DNA of 64,000 nt from Seison nebaliae (taxonomy: Eukaryota > Rotifera > Pararotatoria > Seisonacea > Seisonidae), in contig JALJEE010002436.1 of NCBI GenBank assembly GCA_023231475.1, positions 248,001-312,000 on the forward strand, given 5' to 3'. The notes beneath the pieces were generated by a model. That model was not told the DNA's origin, ran no database searches, and saw only the letters and a list, made by a program, of their open reading frames with translations. Below, one piece after another: positions 44,277-59,200 of the stretch; position 1 is the stretch's first letter; each line of letters opens with the position of its first letter. The position numbers and the translations under genes were made by a program.

Positions 44277-47200
44277 ATGACAGTAATATCAAAACCTCGA
44301 ATTTCCATTTCTGGCAACCGCCAGAGACGGAAATCATTCAACAATGCATTTGGTATAGATCCGATTGATGACAATGAAATTCACAATGAAATATTCAATA
44401 AAAATTCAGTAGATGATATTATTCTTAATCGATCAATCTCATCATTATCTTCTTCTTTAAATTTTCCCACTAATCTAACAAAAACTTTTTTAGCTTCATC
44501 TAATCCTCCCAATTCTGCACCATTTTCCTCTTCAGCTTCATCATTTAGTACGCAGTTCCTCTCACAGCTTAATGGTAGAACTAATGAGAAGCGATGTGAC
44601 GAGAAATTAAAATTTAATTTCTCGCTTGCTTCTACGATTCCGAAAATCACCGCAACAAATTCATTTTCTTTAGCTAATGGTAGTATTTTTAATGAAGAAG
44701 TTATACCTAATAATAACAATAACAACACCAACAAAAATGATAAAATAGTCGATAAACATTTCATAAATATGATTTCTAAAGAATTAATCGATTCAAATAC
44801 TAATAATACTAATAAGAATATTTCAGAGAATTCTAATAAAACGAATAATGACACATCAACTAATTCAAATAATAATAACAATAATAACAATAATAACAAC
44901 AACAATAAGAATACTAACATTAATAATAATAATCAGGAGAATGAGGAGATAATTCGAATGAAACTTAAATCTCCGCATAGGATGACCATGAAATCACCAC
45001 CGAGATTTATCGAGAAACCAAAATCGATAAAAATTCAAGAGGGAAATCGTGGAATTTCTGTTTTCTGCATTGTGACGGGAACACCATCACCTGTCGTCAC
45101 ATGGATGAACAAGGACAATTTAACGGTGTTGGGAGAGAATAAAGATCGACAATTCCGTGTGGAAGTTGAAGATCAATCGAATCATATCGCTAAATATACT
45201 CTACATTTCATCGGAGGAATTAATATGGATTATTCTGGTTCTTATATGGTGAAGGCTGAAAATGAAATTGGACGTGCCGAAACTATTTTCCACGTTAACG
45301 TATTATCATCGAAGGAAGCTGTGGAGGAATCATCAAAATTGAAGCAATCTGTATCAGCAGCTAAATTATATCAGCAGCGATCATCATCAGTAGCGCAGCA
45401 TGATCGAACAAGAAAAGTTCATATGGAAAAGAGACATCATAACTCAACGAAGAGTTTGAGTAATTCGAAACGTGTCCATCGACAAATTGAGTTATCAAGT
45501 GATGAAGAATTCGTTCCTAATCGAAAATTTAAACGTTTATATAATTTTATAAATTTTTTTTTCAAAATCTTCTCCTTTTCAGATCAACGTCAATTATTAA
45601 TCAAACCACTTCCTGATTCAATTATTTGGAATATGAAACATACAGGAAAGTTAATAAGAATTTCATATTAAGTAGTAACATAAATTCTTCAATTTCTTAG
45701 ATTACATGTGATTTGTGAGAAGAATTTGGAGTCGATTTGGATAAAAGATAATGAGAAAATATTCGTTAAGAATCAGTCGATTGATATTAATAAATATACA
45801 GAAATCATAGAATTTAACAAAAAGATGGAATGTGAACGTAGTCTCATCATCAAGAACTTGACTACTTCGGATTCTGGTTTTTATCAATGCATCTTAATTG
45901 ATCCACTTACATCGCAAACTGAACAAACTCAGACTCATGTCAATTTAACAGGTAATTTCTTTTCCCTTCTATTTTTAACCGTTTCATCCAATTTTAATCG
46001 ATAAAAATAATTTCGTAATTTTTATCGACCTTCTCCCATTCTCCCTTCTAATATGTTTCTCCCATTTTCAACCTTCTCAGATAGAACCAAAACTCTTGAG
46101 ACATTACCTGTAGCAAAAACCTTATCTAGAAATATGAGTTCTACAAACAATTCGACAATCTATTTCATCGAACAATTACATCCGTCAGTCATCGCTGCAG
46201 CTGATGGTGTTACACCAATAATATTGCGTTGTCGAATATTCCCATATGAATTTGCTTCATTAACTTTATGGTTCCACAATACTCGACCGATAGTCGAAGA
46301 AAACGATTGGGAACAATCGGAAAATATTACCGAATATAATTTATCAGCATCCCCTAAATTTAAAGTAAATCGGGATGTCTTTACCGGAATCTGTGAATTG
46401 ACAATCCAAGGAGCTGTTTGGGGTTGTCAAGGCTTATATGAATGTATGATTCCTGGATCGAGAATTTATTATAATGATAAATCAGATAAGAGTCGAATGG
46501 ATTTGAAGGCCATTACGAAATGTGCCGTTCGATTAGTTCCCGCTCCAGATGCTGTTGGTGAGAGTATGAAATATTATTTCGATCATAATAAATCTTTAAA
46601 TTCTTCCCGTTAGAATCCTTTTCCTTTTTTTTTAATCAAAAAAAATTCTGCTCCCAAATAACAAATTTGAATTTTATTTAAATTATTTTCCGTTTTAGAA
46701 ACGCCGATTCATATTACTAAAATTCTACCAGATCAGATAACAGTCAAAGAGAATGATAATGCCAAGTTATTTCATTTATATTTCTATAATTATGCATGAT
46801 ATAAAAATAAAAGATTGGAAATCGTTTATTATGGAGATGTCGCACCGGAATGTGTCGAATGGTTTTTCAATGGAAAACCAATATCAGTTGGCAGACATTA
46901 TTCTTTAATGAATGGCGGATTGTCCATTATGAGAGATGAGAATACTCAACAATTGTCACCGAAAAAATATCGATTAGCTCATGAAATCGATAAAACTTCA
47001 TTGATCATTTTGAATGTTGATGAAAATGATGGTGGAGTTTACACCTGTTTAATCAAAGAAGATCTTACACTTCCATCAGAGATTGGTGATAGTGAAGACA
47101 ACAATTTGGAATACGTCGAATCAAAAGATAATATTATTCATTTGAAAAGTGTCCAACGTCGTCAGACGAAACATAAAAGTAATGAATTCAATACCGTTCT

Positions 47201-50200
47201 GGTGGTAGAGCCATATAAGGAAAATCATTCACCTCACCATCATCAACAAGAACAAGAACAAGAACAAGAACAACAACAACAAAGAACCGTTCAACAGATA
47301 ACAGAGTTTTCTTCGAAAAATATTAATTCAATTAGATCAGATGCGATTAATCATCCGTCTCAATATCGTTCATCGAAACATTTGCAGGTAGTACAACCGT
47401 TAACGGCTTCGGTTACTCCGAATGGTTATCTCAATTTGAACTGTTCAATTTTACCCTCTTCCTTCAACGAATCTATTCAACCACAAGTCACATATTTTTG
47501 GGAAGTAGAAAATTTGGGCCAAATTCAACATCATCCAAAATCATCGGTGATGATGTATGCTGATAAGACACATTCAAATATTAATATACCCACACACTTT
47601 TGGGATGATTTGGTAGCTACCAATCTGCCTTGGCAACAGAAGAATAGCACTGAAATAACATTACATGCAATTGGTGATACGGGTCCAATTGTTTCCTCAT
47701 CTTGTCAATTAACACGATCGTCATTAACACAAATGTTAACAGAGAGTCAATACGATAGGATTAGTATACCGAGAATGGTCGTTCCATTGAAACAGAATTT
47801 AGAAGTTCCGTTAAATCAGAAATGTTTTCTTGAATTAGAATTGGATAATTTATTAAAAACAAATTTTGGAAATCATCAATCTGTCCACTCCCCATTTCCC
47901 TCCCAAAAACACAATTATATTAGTGAAATAAAATGGTTCGTTAACGGAAAGGAGATCAATGAGGAGATGCAGAATCAGTACAATGTATATCCAACTTTCA
48001 ATCCATCAACTAATCGATGTTCGTTACTTATCGATTGTATGAGAGAAGAGAATTGCGGGAAATATGCCGTCCAAGTCGGCAATTTATTAGGAAGTGTCAA
48101 ATCGGAATGTTATGTCAATATGTCACACCATCGGAATCAGATGAGAGATCAACCGGTTCTTTTCTCCATTTCCTCCACACCGATCTTGAGAGTAGAAAAG
48201 AAATTGTATCATGTGGAAGAAGGTCAAAGAAATCAATCGATCGTTTTAAATGTGAATAATATTAAGTCTAATCAAATTTCTCTTCGAAATTCTAATCAAC
48301 AATTATTTCCATCAAATCGATATGAAATTGAAGAGAGAACGAACCAAATATATTTGTTATCCATAAAAAATATTAATTTAAGTGATGGGGGAACGTATAC
48401 GGTGGAAGCAAAAACAAATGAAGGAATTTTGAAAGATTTCTTCAAAATCGTCATTCAATTACCATCAGTGAAGAGAGTAGTATCTCAAACGACATTTATG
48501 ATGGATAACAGAAACGAATCTCAAAGAATAATTAATATCGAACCACTTTACTCGTCTGGTTTAGCTACTGCCAGTACCATTCAAACGATCGAAGGACAAT
48601 CTCTCAGAATTTCCGCCGCCATAAGTGGCAGTCCCGAACCGAATATTAAATGGTTAAGAAATGATCAAGAAGTAGAATATGATGAGAATCACTTCGTATT
48701 GAAAGAAGATCTAAATTCAAAATATTTATTCACATTATGCGTGAATCATGTGAAGAAGAATTGGGATGATGGACAATATATGATTATGGCAACGAACGAT
48801 TATGGAACGACAACGGAACATGTAGTTTCTGTGACAATTGTCGATTCGGAAGCCACATACAATTTATCAATGTTGACTAATGAACAATTTTATTTTCAAA
48901 AATTAATTAGTGGAATCCATCACATTACAAAGAATGATAAGAATTATATTTTGTCCGCTCAATATTTCATACCTGAATCTTTTTCCAAATTAAATCGATC
49001 CGTCGAATGGTATCATAACGGTCGATTGTTATATGACGTTCAATCGTCCACGAATATCGAACAACGGAATGAGATGAATGAATTGATCCAAAGAAATGGA
49101 TGTCGATTAAGAAATAATTTTGAAAGATTTTCATCTGATTTGGAATTGATTAATATAAACGATTATCATAACGGTTCTTATGAGTGTCATGTAATTGTCG
49201 AAGATATCTCCAATAGAACGAACGGATTTGCAATCAGATGTAATTGTGATGTGATTGTGGAAGAACTTCGAGAAAAACATCAGAATTTCGATGGACAACA
49301 ACAACAATATAAATTTACAATGACTAATGAGGAAGTTAAAGAACAAAATAATTCCGTTTCATTTCCTGCACAATCCCAGGGAATTGAAGGATCGTGCACA
49401 ATTTTAGAATTAAATATTAATCGTCAAAATGAACCGTTCGACATCAGATGGTTCAAAGGAACAACTGAATTAACGAATTTTCATTTATCTCAAAAATATG
49501 AACTTCGTGAACAAGTGACGGAAACTCATCGAATTTATCAGTTGCACATTCATGACCTCAATTATTTGGATAATGATATTTATACCATTCATATTGCCAA
49601 TATTGATGGAACGCATACGAAAGAATGTCAATTAATTGTCAATCCATCAAATCAATTCAATAATCATCATCATCATGAACAACTACAACAACAACAACAA
49701 AAACGGAATTATTATCAGAATCAATTTCAAGAACAAATGAATGAACAAGTTTTATATGAGAAACAAAATTATGAAGAAATAAAAACTAAATCATTTACCA
49801 GCACATCGATGAATGTGGAACCGACGATATTGGACGCCTGTTTAAATGAACCGGTGAGTTTTGAAACTTCTATAGACGCTAAACCTGATGTGACATTCGT
49901 TGAATGGTACAAGGATGGAGAAATGATAAAACGCATCGACAATTTGGATCAATGTAAAACTGCCACTATCGAACAAATTGGAACATATAAATTCATTTCA
50001 GAACCTGAAACCGGTAAATTTTCACTTTACATTACCGGCGTTTCCAAATTGGACGAAGGACGATATCGATTACGAGCGAAAAATTCTTTAGGTGAAACTT
50101 CGGCTCTATTCCAATTGAACGTTGACAATACTGTTGAGACTGAATTGACCTCAGAAATAACCAGAGTCGAACTTGGAGATTCAGCAAAATTCGAAGTGAA

Positions 50201-53200
50201 TTTAGACTCAGAACCGAGTCCCGATGTTAAATGGTATTTGAATGGAAAACAATTATTTCAATCAGACAAATATGTTTTGGAAGAGAATCGATCTGTCGGT
50301 TATTTCTCTTTGACAGTCAACGAAGTCAAAGAGGAAGATGAAGGAACTTATATTATAGTAGCGACGAATGAATTAGGAGCAGTTCAAAGTTCATTTACTC
50401 TTCGATTAAGTGACGAATCAGACAGAAATCTTCGTAGTACAACTCAACATTATTATGAAACGACAACAACAACAACAACATGTAGAGAAGATGAAATAAA
50501 TTATTTGGTACCAAAATTTGATATTGTTGAAACTCCAAACCCTACTATCAATACCATTAATGGTTCTACTACAATTCTCAAAGTGATTTTACAACCGACT
50601 TCATCTGATTTCGATTCAAATATGCATTTCTCTTGGCAGAAAGATGGTCGAACATTGGAGAACAATGACAAATATTTAATCGAACAAAATTTCAATCAAC
50701 AACAATTCTCGTCAACATTATTGATCTATGATGGAAATAAAATGGATTGCGGAAAATATTCTTGCGAATTAATCATTCCCAATGTCAATCAAAAAAGAAT
50801 TTTCATCAGTCAAACTACAATCAACGTTTTACCTTGTCCGCATTATCTCTCAGTGGCACTAAAAGAATTGCCATTGAGAAGAACAATAAAACCAAACGAA
50901 CTTGTCGAGTTGAATATTCCCTTCAATTATTTTGCAGAGAACCAACTTGAATCTGTTCGATCTTTATCACCGCGAGTCATTTGGTTGAAAGACGAGAAAA
51001 TGTTAACTGATTCCAACGATGATCATGATATCGTCCAAACCAATTACAACAGTACTTTACGTATTCACAACATTGATCGACATTTGAAATCTTCTTATAT
51101 AGCAGCAATACTATTACCAGATTTCCGAAAGAATTTACATACTACCAATATATCGACACAATCGTTTAAATTGGAAGATGTTGTAAAAGAACAATCGCGA
51201 TTCGTTCAATCTATGACGTTTGATATAAAGAATTCGAAAGAAATCCCATTAATCTTCAACGATTTAACAATCCAAGACGCTGAAGATGTCGCTGTATTTG
51301 AGGATGAACCGGCCGTACTAAAATGTAGAGTTTCTCCATCAAATATCGATGCACATGTCACTTGGTTCAAATCGAAAGATATTCCAATTGTAACTGAAAA
51401 TTCAGATCAAGATGAAATTCATTATCGTTATAAAGAAGACGATGGATCATGTACTTTATGGATTCGAGAAACATTATTGGAAGATTCGAATATATACACA
51501 GTAAAAGTAAAGGAAAAGAAATATCCGTTTCGGGAGACTCAACACACATTTCGATTGATCGTTATGGAAAAACGAACGATTGAAGATAACGATGTAACAA
51601 TGCCAGATAATGTGACAATGATAATAACAAAGATTCCTGAAGAACGAACAGACAAAGAATGTTTCAGACAAACTAGAACACATCTCGAAGTTCGTCCAGC
51701 GACGCCCATGACGACCAAATGTGTCTCCACCAGATCGTTCAAACCGAAAAAAGAAATTGTTCGATCTGATATTGTTGATCGAATTGTCCCGAGAGAAGAG
51801 AGAATAAATATCGCTATTGCACCGATCATTTTAGAAAGAATTCCTGATCAAATAATCAAATCAACTGATGACGTTGTTACTATTCAAACTTATATTACTG
51901 GTTTACCAACACCTTCAGTTCTTTGGTTTTATGATGATGGAATTATTGATGAAGATGACGATAATATTCATACAACATATAACGAAATTACAGGTTTATG
52001 TACATTGACGATGAGAAACATTCAACCAAATTATAAACAAATTCAATTGTTTGCCGAAAATTGTGCTGGAACTGACTCGACGGAATTCCTTTTAATTCGA
52101 GAAGATGAAGAATTTAGAAGTTTCAATTATGAAGAACATTATATTAGTCCGAAGAAAGAAATATTGAAATCTGATTCCATGTTCCAATCTCAAAATACAA
52201 CTTATGAAGAAGTTGATCAATTTCAAACGGATAATATCATTTCTCAAAATATCATCAAACGACAAAGTTCATCCTCGTCCGAAGAAGAATTCTTCGAAGA
52301 GATTATTGAAATTGTCGAACAAGTTATGTGTCTGGTAAAGAAAAGATCCATCAAACGATACGATCAATTAACAGAAGAGAAATATATTCAAAAACAATCA
52401 CCAGTCAAACAATTTACACAAACGATAACTACTGAAATTCAACCAACGAAACTTTATTTGATTAAACCGTTGAGCGATATTAGTATTGAAGAAAATCAAT
52501 TACTGATATTGCAAAGTCAATTCGGTAATTGTACTGATAAAACGAAAGTAACATGGTCATTGAACGACAGTAATATCATGAATGAATTACCCAAAGACTG
52601 TCGTTACGAATTCAATCCATATACTGGAATTGCTACTTTATTCGTTTACAGAGCAAATTTATCATCAGCAGGAAAATATAGATGTTTTGCTTATTCCGAT
52701 AACGATATGACAAATAAAGCATCTACCGAATGTATTGTTGAAGTTTGGAATGAAACTTCAATACAACGTTTAATGTTCGAGGAGAAACATGATATATGTC
52801 CTCGATTTAAGGCACAATTACATCCCATTGAAATATTGGAACATAATCATTTACGTTTAATTTGTGTACTCGATGTTGATAATAGAGTCAATTCGAAGAA
52901 TCTCAACGTAGATTGGTATAAGAATGATGAAATGATAAAAGATAATATGTTCCAAAAGAAAATTTATCATGTGAAAAATGTTGGTCTTATTTGCGAATTG
53001 ACTGTGGATGATGCGACTGTAGAAAATTGTGGAGTTTACAGATGTCTCGCTTTAACCGAGATCGGTAAGGCAACTACCGAAGCTACTGTACAAGTACATA
53101 AATTCAATAGAATTGGACCAAGAGAACCTAAATCTGATTATTCTGAAGAAGTCAAATACACGAAAGAAGTCCTGTCAGAAGTATTGGACGGAAATTATGA

Positions 53201-56200
53201 GACAATGGGTAAGTTACTTCCTTTATGATGAGACATATTTTTAGTCTTTCTTTATTGTGATGAATGTTTTTTTTTAATTCTCTCTAATACATTTGCCCAT
53301 ATAATATTAAAAAATTCTGCCTGTTTGTTGGACTTATCTTTTTAGTAAACTGTGTAACTAACTTTAATGCTGTTAAGTATTCAATGAAAAGGTTAATGCG
53401 TACATCTCACTGAATTTTAATATTCTTATAAATTATCTGATCTTTAACTGCCACAAACGGAACGCAAGCTCACAATAATAACGAACGCTGAATTAAACGC
53501 TTCAAGTCTTTATAACATAAAGCAAACACAATTTAATCTGCATTAAATTTATAATTTTAGAATGGGAAGACGACCAATTAATAGCACCGGAAATGCAATT
53601 TGACGATTTAACGAAAGTAAAGTATTTGACTTATAATACCGATTTTAATGGAGAAAATTCACTTATCAACTTTTCAACCATTATGAATTCAGATGCCACA
53701 CTACCAGTCAACTATAGACTACTGGACGAAAGTGGAAAAGATGAAAAATTTGTTATAGACAACACAAATGAATTTAACCCAAAGTTTACAATACAGAAGA
53801 CGATATATCAGATATATAACGAATTAACATCGTCTATTTCAAATGTTCACTTCTCTCAAAAAGGAAGTTCATGTAAAGAATATCATCTCAATATTACTAA
53901 CGACGGAGGCAATGACCGTTTGATGATATCAATATTATTTGACACCCATCCTACTAGTGTACATTACGGAGAAAACGTAAAAAGTTTAAGAAAAGAAGAT
54001 TCTGATGCCAAACATTCACAAAAACAGAATCCTGGAGTTTTTAAAAATAAATCTAACAACGGTATAAACGGTAAAGAAAATCTGGGAGTAGGAAAATCTG
54101 TACCAAAGATAGAAAGAATTTCTCCATTTGAGCAAAGTATTCGGGAAGGGTCATCGGTAAATATAATTTGTAAAGTATCTGGCCTTCCAGAAATAAAAAC
54201 TGAATGGTATTATGGAGATACCATAATTGAATCAGATGATGATTATTTAACATTCACAGATAATGACAAATTTACACTTCAAATCAAAGAAATATATCCT
54301 ATAGACGAAGGAAACTACCGTTTGAAAGCAACGAATGAAAACGGTAGTACAACTTGTGAATTTCATTTAAATTGTATTGAACAGACCACTAATATTCTAA
54401 ATAAAACAAAAGATGAACATATAATAAGTCTTTTACCGAATAATTTTCAAAAAAATGCGACAGGAACTGAAGTTCTGAAAGAAATTATTGAACCCAAAAC
54501 TGTCATCCAAATGACAACCGATATTACCGAAGAACATCTTGGGGAATTACCTAAAGAAGTGGTTGAACCGCAATCAATTGAAGAACAAACTATAAAACCG
54601 ATAACTGAAAAATCTAAACCAAAACTCGAAGAAACTATCGAGAAAGAAATGGTTGAAGAAGTTAAAGAATCTGAAGTAATTGTAACCGAAGAACAATCGG
54701 TAGTTGTTGAAGAAACTTTAATCGATGAGGCTCCAAAAATCAGTCCTGTGAATACGGAACAAGTTGAATTCGCCGAAGGTTCACCTGCGACATTACAATG
54801 TACCTTTACTGGTCAACCTAAACCCAAAATTCAATGGTTTTACGGTAAAGATAAAATCGAGCCTGATGAAGACTATGAAGTTGAAACAATTGATAATATT
54901 ACGACTCTAAAAATAAAAGAAGCATTTTCCGAAGATGCAGGAAATTATTTCGCTAAAGCCGTCAATACATTGGGTGTATCAAAATGTAAATTAATTTTGA
55001 ACAAAGCTAACATAATTGAAGACATCCAGAAAAGCAAAGAAAAAGGTTTAATTTTCAAAGATCTTTACGAAATAATTTTAAATGGAACTTTATACAGGAG
55101 TAATAAACTTAATATAAAATATTAATAAAATAATATTATTTGTAGAACCATTATTCCCACCTATATAAGTCCCACCTATAAAGCTTTTTAAATTCTTATT
55201 TTTAGCAAAGCGTTCAGTTAACAGCTAATATAAATCTTTGTGTTACATTTTTAGATAAAGAGCAATTTACGCCGATCATTATTACCAACATCGATTTCCC
55301 TTGTGTAGTTGTAGAGAAAAACCGATTAATATTGAAATTTGAGGTGAGGGCGCAACCGAAGCCGGACCTTTCATGGTATTGCGAAGGAGCAAAAATAAAA
55401 CCTGACGAAAATCATGAAATTACATTTATCAATGATATTGCTACTTTGAAAATTACCGGAGATTGGAAATCTCATAAGAATGATTTCGTACTTAAAGCCG
55501 TAAACATATGCGGCGTTACTAAATACAACATAGCTTCTTCTCAAATACTCGAAAAAGATGTTACTCCTGAAATTATACAGGAAGTTGATAAAAACCAAAT
55601 TGACCGACAAACTACTGAACCGGATGAACTTAAGTTGGTAGAACATATGGAAAATGACGAGAAAGATGATATACAAATAACCGAAACATCAAAAGAAGAA
55701 ATTTTGCCTGAAGTAGAAACGTTCGAGGAAAAAGACTCAACTACGGTATCAGAAATTATTGAAAATTTCAAACCTAAAATTCAACCAAATTATCAAAAAC
55801 CAATAGTTACTATGGAAGATAATTCTTTAACATTAAGTTTAGATGTAAAGGCCCAACCTAAACCTAATGTTTTCTGGTATTGCGAAGGAGCAAAAATAAA
55901 ACCTGACGAAAATCATGAAATTACATTTATCAATGATATTGCTAATTTGAAAATTACCGGAGATTGGAAATCCCATAAGAATGATTTCGTACTTAAAGCC
56001 GTAAACATATGCGGCGTTACTAAATACAACATAGCTTCTTCTCAAATACTCGAAAAAGATGTTACTCCTGAAATTATGCCGGAAGTTGATAAAAACCAAA
56101 TTGATCAACAAACTACTGAACCGGATGAACTCAAGTTGGTAGAACACATGGAAAATGTTGAGAAAGATGATGTTAAGGAGTTGGACACAGCAAAAATAGA

Positions 56201-59200
56201 AACCTTGTCTGCAGTAGTAAAGATCGAGGAAAAAGACTCAACAACGGTATCAGAAATTGTTGAAAATTTCAAACCCAAAATTCAACAAATTGATGGAAAA
56301 CCAATAGTTACTACGGAAGATAAATCTTTAACATTAAACTTAGGTGTAAAGGCTCAACCTAAGCCTAATGTTTTCTGGTATTGCGAAGGAACAAAAATAA
56401 AACCTGACGAAAACTATGAAATTAAATTTATCAATGATATTGCTACTTTGAAAATTACCGGAGATTGGAAATCCCATAAGAATGATTTCGTACTTAAAGC
56501 CGTAAACATATGTGGCGTTACTAAATACAACATAGCTTCTTCTCAAATACTTGAAAAAGATGTTACACCTGAAATTATGCCGGAAGTTTATAAAAACCAA
56601 ATTGACCTGCAAACTACTGAACCGGATGAACTTAAGTTGGTAGAACATATGCAAAACGACGAGAAAGATGATATACAAATAACCGAAACATCAAAAGAAG
56701 AAACCTTGACAGCAGTAGAAAAAATTGATGAAAAAGACTCAACAACAGTATCAGAAATTATTGAAAATTTCAAACCCAAAATCCAACAAATTGATGGAAA
56801 ACCCATAGTTACTATGGAAGATAATTCTTTAACATTAAGTTTAGATGTAAAGGCCCTACCTAAACCTAATGTTTTCTGGTATTGCGAAGGAGCAAAAATA
56901 AAACCTGACGAAAATCATGAAATTACATTTATCAATGATATTGCTATTTTGAAAATTACCGGAGATTGGAAATCCCATAAGAATGATTTCGTACTTAAAG
57001 CCGTAAACATATGTGGCGTTACTAAATACAACATAGCTTTATCTCAAATACTTGAAAAGACTGTTACTCCTGAAATTATACCGGAAGTTGATAAAAACCA
57101 AATTGATCAACAAACTACTGAACCAGATGAACTTAAGTTGGTGGAACATACTCAAAATGATGTTAAGGAGTTGGGTACAACAAAAGAAGAAACTTTGCCT
57201 GAAAATGAAAAAAACAATGTAAATGAATCACGAGGGTTAGAAGAAAAACTTGAAAATTCAATTGAAGAAACTGCAAATGAATTTGTACCAACGACATATT
57301 TTAATTTTGACGAAATCGACGACTATTACGAAGTTTCTTTATCTGAAGTTTTTACCATTGTGATTGAAGGAAAATGTTCTACAGAGTTCACAATCGAAAT
57401 ATTAAAAAATAAAAAAAAGTTTTCTAATTGTGATATACAAAAAGATCATGTGTTACCGGAAGGCAATGTAAGTATAACTATATCATTAAAGGATTTAACT
57501 TATGGTGCTTCTGATGATTATATTTGTATAATCAAAACCGATGATAAAGAAAAAATATTTTCTTGGAAATTATTCGTCGTTGAATTGCCGAATATCAAAA
57601 ACTTAAGGAGTATATACTACGGTCAGGTTGGCAAAATCTTTAAAATTCCATTTAATGTTTTTGGAATGCCGGAACCTACTGTTACCTTTGATCATTCTAT
57701 AAACAATATGGCTTCAAAGATACAAATGACAAGAAATAAAAATTTTGTCGAAGTTACTCTGGGAAAGTATATCAAAACGTTTGCTGGGAGTTTAACAATC
57801 ATGGCGAAAAACCGCTTAGGGACGGTAAATGAACAAGTCGAAATAATGTCTGAATGTCCACCGAAATTTCTGGATCATCCTTCGGAATTCAGTGCGGAAG
57901 AAAATAAAGATTATCAAGTAAAACTTTTTTATACTGGGTTCCCTTCGCCTGACATAAAATGGACAAAATCTTACGATACATTGAAAGATGGGAAAAGACA
58001 TGGCATTGTTAACGAGTCTGATTATACAATGTTAACCATAAGAAATTGTGACAAAAATGATTCTGGTGAATATAAAGTTACCCTATCAAATAGAATGGGG
58101 AAGGTATCCTCGACATACAAAATGCTAATATTATCAAAACCCAAATTTACGACTACATTAAATGAGAAAATAGAAGTAAAGGAAGGAAGACTATTAAAAC
58201 TAAGCACGAAATTTAACGGTCATCCAAGTCCAAGAGTCGATTGGTTTGCAAATGGTATAAATGTATCATCTAAAATGAATGATTTTATTAATACCACAAA
58301 AAATACTTCAGATATAACAATCAAGAATGCGAACTCTGAATTGAGTGGAATATATCGTTGTGAATTATCGAACGATTTTGGCTCGGATGCAACTGAATGC
58401 TCCGTTCAAATTCAATGTCCACCTAAATTTTTAGAAAAACCGGACAAAATTAAACTGGTTGAAAAATGTCCTGGTTCGGTTTCATGTATAGTACAGGCTA
58501 TTCCATCAGCAGATGTTACATGGTCTTTCAATGGTAAGCCGATAAAATCTTCAGATAGTTTTTCTTTCTCAAATGAGGACAATTGCTACACTTTATGTGT
58601 AAACAATGTGACTAAGGTTATGTCGGGATTATATAACGTAACGGCGAAGAACATAGCAGGAAAATGTGTAGAAAAATTTAGAATTGAAACGATTGAACCA
58701 TCTTCTCCGAAGTTTATAAAACCGTTATCTGATGTCAAAATTCCCGTTGGAATTGAACATGTATGGACAGTAAAATATCAAGGTCTACCAAGACCTACTC
58801 TTAATATAGAGCATGATGGTCAAGATTGTGATTTCTTTGTTATCAAGGATGACGTTAAAAAAGGAATAACTTCCTTAACGTTAGCCGATTCTGAAGAAAT
58901 CCACCAAGGATCATATAAACTGAAAATCATCAATCCCGTTGGTAAAGCAGAGTGTGAAGCAATGCTTATGGTTAAAGGAATTAAGGCAAAAATAATCGAA
59001 GTTCCTCAAAGATCTATTACAAATTTCGGTAGCACTGTGGTGTTTTCAAGCAAAATTATTGGTGACCCTCTACCAAAAGTAACCTGGAAAAAAGGAAGAA
59101 ATCTTTTGGGAAGCAAACCGAAGAAAATTGAACAAGTGTTTGATGAAGAAAATCTTACTGCATTTTTGATTATAACAAATATTGGTGAAGGAGATCCTGG

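Noticed and set aside
44381-44920. Minus-strand 179-codon frame with poly-Leu
   Set aside because: It is the complement of the poly-Asn and Ser-rich N-terminus of the giant Ig protein.
53209-53560. LTR insertion in the long Ig-gene intron
   Set aside because: No TG...CA pair with a primer-binding site and no similarity to the 41.9-kb LTR was visible.
55371-56678. Repeated minus-strand frames of 100-112 codons (FYQLEFIRFSSL...)
   Set aside because: They recur only because the coding strand carries the 501-bp repeat; they are antisense shadows.
55332-57180. CRISPR-like or satellite array
   Set aside because: The units are long, in frame and encode Ig domains with acidic spacers; this is a coding tandem repeat in a eukaryotic gene.
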